Assembly: GCA_021640185.1 (NCBI GenBank)
Contig: JAJXDX010000033.1
Span: forward strand, 1-9,373
Direction: 5' to 3'
Source: Oscillospiraceae bacterium
GTDB taxonomy: Bacteria > Bacillota > Clostridia > Oscillospirales > Acutalibacteraceae
Length of the DNA: 9,373 nucleotides
In this document: piece by piece, positions 5,545 to 9,373 of the stretch
Layout of the letters: each line of letters begins with the position of its first letter
Numbering within the stretch: the stretch's first letter is position 1
Translations under genes and position numbers: made by a program
The notes under the pieces: generated by a model
The model's database searches: none
Seen by the model: only the letters and a program-made list of their open reading frames with translations
What the model was told of the DNA's origin: nothing

Positions 5545-6186
5545 ATGGAAGAACACAAGAGCATATCGCTGGCGGATATCGTGTTCGAAAAACTGGAGAA
5601 CGATATCCTCAGCGGCCGCTACGCCTACGGCGAGGTGCGGACCGAGAGCGGCCTGTGCGAGGAGCTGGGCGTCAGCCGCACCCCGATCCGCGAGGCGACG
5701 CGCCGTCTGGAGCAGGAGAACATCCTGCGCATGACCGGCAAGGGGCTGGTGGTGCAGGGCATCACGCGCGACGATATCCGCGACATCCTGGCGATCCGCC
5801 TGCGGATCGAGGGCATGGCGGCGGCCTACGCCGCCGAGCGCATGAGCCCGGAGGACAAAAAGAAGCTGCGTGAGGCCGTGGATCTGCAGGAGTTTTATGT
5901 CGGCCGATCGGATGCCGATCACGTGCAGTGGCAGGATCACGAGTTCCACGAAACGATCTATGCCGGCTGCGGCAGCGTCACGCTGCAGAGCACGCTCGTC
6001 CCGCTGCACCGCAAGGCGCAGAAATACCGCCGCGCGTCGGTCGAGAACAAGGCGCGCGCGGCGCAGTCGGTGGAGGAGCATCGCCTGATCTGCGAAGCGA
6101 TCGAGGCGGGCGACGCGAAGCTGGCCGAGGAGCGGATGGTCGCCCATATCGAGAACGCCCGCAAAAGCATGCTGGACGAAGGCTGA
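5545..6186 (+). CDS. GntR family transcriptional regulator, FadR/FCD subfamily
   Basis: A 213-aa cytoplasmic DNA-binding protein. The N-terminal winged helix-turn-helix (about 8-72) includes the GntR hallmark ELGVSRTPIREATRRLEQENIL (40-61). The C-terminal all-helical FCD ligand domain (about 76-208) retains the full metal/carboxylate-binding set: D131 and H135 (WQDHEFHETI), H179 (EEHRLICEAI) and H201. FCD proteins bind organic acids through such a site. The start at 5545 has AAGGAGG (5533-5539) five bases upstream and lies 15 bp after the citrate-synthase stop. It is embedded as the second gene of the operon, so autoregulation is likely, probably through the inverted repeat at 4093-4112. A pathway carboxylate (citrate, isocitrate or 2-oxoglutarate) is a natural effector candidate, but neither effector nor sign of regulation is shown by sequence. 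Family assignment is very secure. Confidence 0.93.
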   Translation: MEEHKSISLADIVFEKLENDILSGRYAYGEVRTESGLCEELGVSRTPIREATRRLEQENILRMTGKGLVVQGITRDDIRDILAIRLRIEGMAAAYAAERMSPEDKKKLREAVDLQEFYVGRSDADHVQWQDHEFHETIYAGCGSVTLQSTLVPLHRKAQKYRRASVENKARAAQSVEEHRLICEAIEAGDAKLAEERMVAHIENARKSMLDEG

Positions 6187-6210
6187 ATTTTCGGAAGGAA
6201 GGCAAAAACG

Positions 6211-8142
6211 ATGGGACTCACGATCGCACAAAAGATCATCAAAGCACATCTGCTGGAGGGGGACATGACCCCCGGCAGCGAGATCGCGCTGCGGATCGAC
6301 CAGACCCTGACGCAGGACGCCACCGGCACCATGGCCTATCTGGAATTTGAAACGATGGGCATCCCGCGCGTGCGCACCGAGCGCAGCGTGGCCTACATCG
6401 ACCACAACACGCTGCAATCCGGGTTCGAGAACGCGGACGACCACCGCTATATCCAGTCCGTGGCCAAAAAGCACGGCATCTGGTTCTCACGGCCGGGCAA
6501 CGGCATCTGCCATCAGGTGCATCTCGAGCGGTTCGGTAAGCCGGGCAAAACGCTGATCGGCTCCGACAGCCACACCCCCACCGGCGGCGGCATCGGTATG
6601 CTCGCCATGGGCGCGGGCGGATTGGACGTCGCGGTCGCGATGGGCGGCGGCGCGTACTACATCACCATGCCGAGGATGCTCAAGGTGGAACTGACCGGCC
6701 GCCTGCGGCCGTTCGTCACCGCCAAGGACGTCAGTCTGGAGATCCTGCGGCAGCTGTCGGTCAAGGGCGGCGTCGGTTACATCATCGAATGGGGCGGCGA
6801 GGGCATCGCCTCGCTGACCGTGCCGGAGCGCGCCACGATCACGAACATGGGGACGGAGCTCGGCGCGACCACGTCGATCTTCCCGTCGGACGAGGTGACG
6901 CGCGCGTTCCTCGCCGCCGAGGGGAGAGAGGCGGACTTCACGCCGCTTCAAAGCGACCCGGACGCCGTGTACGATAAGGTCGTGCATATCGACCTGTCGA
7001 CGCTGGAGCCGATGATCGCCTGCCCGCACAGCCCCGATAAGGTCGTGCCGGTGTCGGCCGTCGCGGATACCAAGGTCGATCAGGTGTGCATCGGCTCGTG
7101 CACGAACTCGTCGCTGCAGGATATGCTCAAGGTCGCGGCGCTGCTCAAGGGCCGCACGATCGCCCCGTCGGTCAGCCTGTCGATCTCGCCCGGCTCCAAG
7201 CAGGTGCTGTCCATGCTGTCCGACTGCGGCGCGCTCGGCGACATCCTCGCCTCCGGCGCGCGCCTGCTCGAGTGCGCGTGCGGCCCGTGCATCGGCATGG
7301 GCTTCTCGCCGAACTCTGCCGGCGTCAGCCTGCGCACGTTCAACCGCAATTTCGAGGGGCGCAGCGGCACGGCCGATGCGCAGGTCTACCTCGTCAGCCC
7401 GGAAACGGCGGTCGCGGCCGCCGTGTTCGGCCGGATCACCGATCCGCGCGCGCTCGGCACCATGCCGGAGATCCGGCTGCCGGACGCCTTCAAGATCGAC
7501 GACAGCGCCGTCCTGCCCCCGGCGAGCGAGGCGGAGGCCCCCGCCGTCGAGGTGCTGCGCGGCCCCAACATCAAGGCGTTCCCGCGCTGCTATCCGCAGG
7601 AGGATACGCTCACCGCGCCGCTGACGCTCAAGGTCGGCGACAACATCACCACCGACCACATCATGCCCGCAGGCGCCAAGATCCTGCCGTATCGCTCCAA
7701 CATCCCGCACCTGTCGCAGTTCTGCTTCGGCGTGTGCGACAAAACGTTCCCGGAGCGGGCCAAGGCGGCGGGGCGCAGCATCATCGTCGGCGGCAGCAAC
7801 TACGGCCAAGGCTCTTCGCGTGAGCACGCCGCGCTGGTGCCGCTCTACCTCGGTGTGCGTGCCGTCATCGCCAAAAGCTTTGCCCGCATCCACGCGGCCA
7901 ACCTGATCAACGCCGGGATCCTGCCGCTGACCTTTGCCGATCCCGCCGACTACGATCGGCTGACGCAGGGCGATACCCTTACGCTGACCGATGTGTTCGC
8001 GGGGATGGAGAACGGAAAGATCACGCTGACCGACGAAACGACCGGCGATCAGATCGCTCTCGTCGCCGATCTGACCGCCCGGCAGCGCGCGATCCTGAAG
8101 GCCGGCGGCCTTCTGGGCTATACGAAGGAGCAAGGCAAATGA
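6211..8142 (+). CDS. acnA: aconitate hydratase (short, Aquifex-type aconitase)
   Basis: Interconverts citrate and isocitrate via cis-aconitate using a [4Fe-4S] cluster. The 643-aa length matches the short Aquifex-type aconitase class rather than the ~890-aa AcnA/IRP type. Cluster ligands are visible: C297 in CIGSCTNSS (293-301) and C357/C360 in CACGPCIGMG (355-364). Other family signatures are GSDSHTPTGGGIGMLAMGAGG (117-137), NRNFEGRSG (378-386), and, in the C-terminal swivel domain, TTDHIMPAG (480-488) and SNYGQGSSREHAAL (529-542) with the active-site serines/arginine. The start is supported by a GGAAGGAAGG purine tract at 6193-6202, 8 bases upstream, and lies 24 bp after the regulator's stop. 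It overlaps the next gene by 4 bases (ATGA), implying translational coupling. It supplies isocitrate to the next enzyme in the operon. A homoaconitase or isopropylmalate isomerase role is less likely: those usually have separate small subunits, whereas here both parts are fused. Confidence 0.95.
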   Translation: MGLTIAQKIIKAHLLEGDMTPGSEIALRIDQTLTQDATGTMAYLEFETMGIPRVRTERSVAYIDHNTLQSGFENADDHRYIQSVAKKHGIWFSRPGNGICHQVHLERFGKPGKTLIGSDSHTPTGGGIGMLAMGAGGLDVAVAMGGGAYYITMPRMLKVELTGRLRPFVTAKDVSLEILRQLSVKGGVGYIIEWGGEGIASLTVPERATITNMGTELGATTSIFPSDEVTRAFLAAEGREADFTPLQSDPDAVYDKVVHIDLSTLEPMIACPHSPDKVVPVSAVADTKVDQVCIGSCTNSSLQDMLKVAALLKGRTIAPSVSLSISPGSKQVLSMLSDCGALGDILASGARLLECACGPCIGMGFSPNSAGVSLRTFNRNFEGRSGTADAQVYLVSPETAVAAAVFGRITDPRALGTMPEIRLPDAFKIDDSAVLPPASEAEAPAVEVLRGPNIKAFPRCYPQEDTLTAPLTLKVGDNITTDHIMPAGAKILPYRSNIPHLSQFCFGVCDKTFPERAKAAGRSIIVGGSNYGQGSSREHAALVPLYLGVRAVIAKSFARIHAANLINAGILPLTFADPADYDRLTQGDTLTLTDVFAGMENGKITLTDETTGDQIALVADLTARQRAILKAGGLLGYTKEQGK

Positions 8143-9299
8143 TGGGTGAACATAACGCCGCCGTCGAGGCGGCCGTACAGCAGTTCCGCCGTGTGCTGGA
8201 GAGCCAGATCGAGCGCCAGCACCGTATGGAGGCGGGCGCGGCCGCCGTCGACTTTAGCAAAAAGGATAAGATCGTGATCGGCGTCGTCGACGGCGACGGC
8301 ATCGGGCCGATCCTGATCGAGCAGGCGGAGCGCGTGCTCTCGGCCCTGCTCGCGGACGAGATCGCGGCCGGCAAGATCGAGCTGCGCCGCATCGACGGCC
8401 TGACGATCGAGCGCCGGCAGGCGCTCGGGCAGGCCGTGCCGACGGACACCTTGGCCGCCATCAAGGCGTGCGACGTGCTGCTCAAGGGCCCGACCACCAC
8501 GCCGAAGGGCGGCACGCTGGAGAGCGCGAACGTCGCCCTGCGGCGGGAGCTGGATCTGTACGCCAACGTCCGCCCGGTCAAGATCCCGGATAAGGGCATC
8601 GACTGGGTGTTCTATCGCGAGAATACCGAGGGCGAGTATGTCCTCGGCAGTCAGGGGATCGAGATCCCGGACACCCTCGCCATGGACTTCAAGGTCACGA
8701 CCGATGCCGGCACGCGCCGCATCGCCCGCGCCGCGTTCGAGTATGCGAAAAACAACGGTAAAACGAACGTCACCATCGTGACCAAGGCCAACATCATGAA
8801 AAAGACCGACGGCAAGTTCACCGCCCTCTGCCACGAGGTCGCGGCGGACTACCCCGGCATCACGGCCGAAGATCGGTATATCGACATCATGACCGCGGAT
8901 CTGGTCAACGAGCAGATTCGCAGCCGTTTTCAGGTGTTCGTGCTGCCGAACCTGTACGGCGATATCATCACCGACGAGGCGGCGCAGCTGCAGGGCGGCG
9001 TCGGAACGGCGGGCAGTGCCAACATCGGCGACAGCTATGCCATGTTCGAGGCGATCCACGGCTCCGCTCCCCGCATGATCGAGGAGGGATTGGGCGACTA
9101 TGCCGATCCGTCGTCGATCCTCAAGGCCGGCGAGATGCTGCTGCGGCACATCGCCCGCCCGGCCGCGGCCGACCGTTTGGCTGCCGCCATGCACATCTGC
9201 GGCGAGAGCGAGCGCCGCATCGCCGTCACCGGCGACCGCCGCGGCGCCACCTGCCGCGCCTATGCCGACTATGTGATGGAAACGCTCGCAAAGCTCTGA
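8139..9299 (+). CDS. icd: isocitrate dehydrogenase (isocitrate/isopropylmalate dehydrogenase family)
   Basis: Oxidatively decarboxylates isocitrate to 2-oxoglutarate. The 386-aa protein carries the family substrate residues: S129 and N131 with R135 and R145 (LESANVALRRELDLYANVRP), R160 (FYRENTEGEY) with Y167, K216 (TKANIMK), D254, and D275/D279 (NLYGDIITDE). The SxN pair at 129-131 is typical of isocitrate rather than isopropylmalate enzymes. The cofactor loop reads HGSAP (307-311) followed by R312-M313 instead of the Asp of common NAD enzymes or the Lys-Tyr of E. coli NADP enzyme, so coenzyme preference cannot be assigned. About 43 residues precede the first strand (DKIVIGVVDGDGIG); they are charged, Ala/Glu/Gln-rich and probably helical. 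The start overlaps the aconitase stop (ATGATG at 8139-8144; either ATG possible) with GAAGGAG (8124-8130) upstream. Last gene of the operon, followed by a strong terminator. Isocitrate specificity rests on motif plus context. Confidence 0.92.
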   Translation: MMGEHNAAVEAAVQQFRRVLESQIERQHRMEAGAAAVDFSKKDKIVIGVVDGDGIGPILIEQAERVLSALLADEIAAGKIELRRIDGLTIERRQALGQAVPTDTLAAIKACDVLLKGPTTTPKGGTLESANVALRRELDLYANVRPVKIPDKGIDWVFYRENTEGEYVLGSQGIEIPDTLAMDFKVTTDAGTRRIARAAFEYAKNNGKTNVTIVTKANIMKKTDGKFTALCHEVAADYPGITAEDRYIDIMTADLVNEQIRSRFQVFVLPNLYGDIITDEAAQLQGGVGTAGSANIGDSYAMFEAIHGSAPRMIEEGLGDYADPSSILKAGEMLLRHIARPAAADRLAAAMHICGESERRIAVTGDRRGATCRAYADYVMETLAKL

Positions 9300-9314
9300 T
9301 CATCCCAAAATGGC

Positions 9315-9349
9315 ACGCCCGCCGGACGACTGTCCGGCGGGCGTCTTTT
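9315..9349 (+). terminator. intrinsic terminator of the citrate/2-oxoglutarate operon
   Basis: A perfect 13-bp stem (9315-9327 with 9332-9344) closes on a GACT loop and is followed by CTTTT (9345-9349). It begins 16 bases after the icd stop codon. The remaining bases to 9373 show no feature. Confidence 0.92.
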
Positions 9350-9373
9350 CTGTTATTTACGGCTTATACGTCC

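Noticed and set aside
4180..6474. A 764-codon open frame on the minus strand spanning citrate synthase, regulator and the start of aconitase
   Set aside because: It is antisense to three well-recognised genes, crosses their boundaries, and its translation is low-complexity His/Arg/Ala/Asp-rich. Such frames arise from high GC at third codon positions.
6487..8133. A 548-codon open frame on the minus strand inside aconitase
   Set aside because: It lies wholly antisense to a gene with complete catalytic motifs, and its Arg/Ala/His-rich translation has no recognisable domain.
8118..9194. A 358-codon open frame on the minus strand inside isocitrate dehydrogenase
   Set aside because: Antisense shadow of a strongly supported gene; no ribosome binding site or recognisable motif.

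Overview
The window looks like chromosome from a GC-rich anaerobic Clostridia-type Firmicute, perhaps a gut Oscillospiraceae or Christensenellales relative. This is inferred from strong AGGAGG-type ribosome binding sites, canonical sigma-A promoters, a SipW-type exported protein, the pairing of a GGGtGRT-family gene with a NifU-like scaffold, and a Re-citrate-synthase/aconitase/isocitrate-dehydrogenase operon like the one known in clostridia (C. acetobutylicum CAC0970-0972). No species can be named from the sequence alone. I see no tRNA, rRNA, CRISPR array, insertion sequence or prophage gene.

Left part (1-2182). A monocistronic gene (181-1767, +) encodes a secreted protein with a TasA/CalY-like SipW-type N-terminus and a C-terminal right-handed beta-helix. 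Its upstream region has a 10-G homopolymer, an extended -10 promoter and a perfect GNRA hairpin at the very 5' end of the predicted mRNA. A strong terminator follows the gene. The 415 bp from 1768 to 2182 hold no convincing gene. They contain that terminator, three imperfect tandem copies of a ~95-115 bp GC-rich repeat, and a second strong hairpin terminator.

Middle part (2183-4152). A two-gene leftward operon encodes an NifU/IscU-like Fe-S scaffold protein followed by a GGGtGRT-family protein of unknown function. It has its own TTGAAA-17-TATAAT promoter. Divergent from it, at 4066-4094, is a consensus TTGACA-17-TATAAT promoter. A perfect 7+7 inverted repeat covers the end of its -10 and its start site.

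Right part (4153-9349). A tight four-gene rightward operon encodes a Re-type citrate synthase (HMGL/IPMS superfamily), a GntR/FCD regulator, an Aquifex-type short aconitase and an isocitrate dehydrogenase, closed by a strong terminator at 9315-9349. Together these enzymes would convert oxaloacetate plus acetyl-CoA through citrate and isocitrate to 2-oxoglutarate: the oxidative half of an incomplete TCA cycle that supplies glutamate in anaerobes. The embedded FCD regulator has a complete D-H-H-H metal/carboxylate site, so a simple model is that it senses a di- or tricarboxylate of this pathway and acts at the operator-like palindrome in the operon promoter. The most interesting leads are that regulatory circuit, the poly-G tract upstream of the surface protein, the cysteine ladder in its beta-helix, the uncharacterised GGGtGRT/scaffold pair and the intergenic repeat array.
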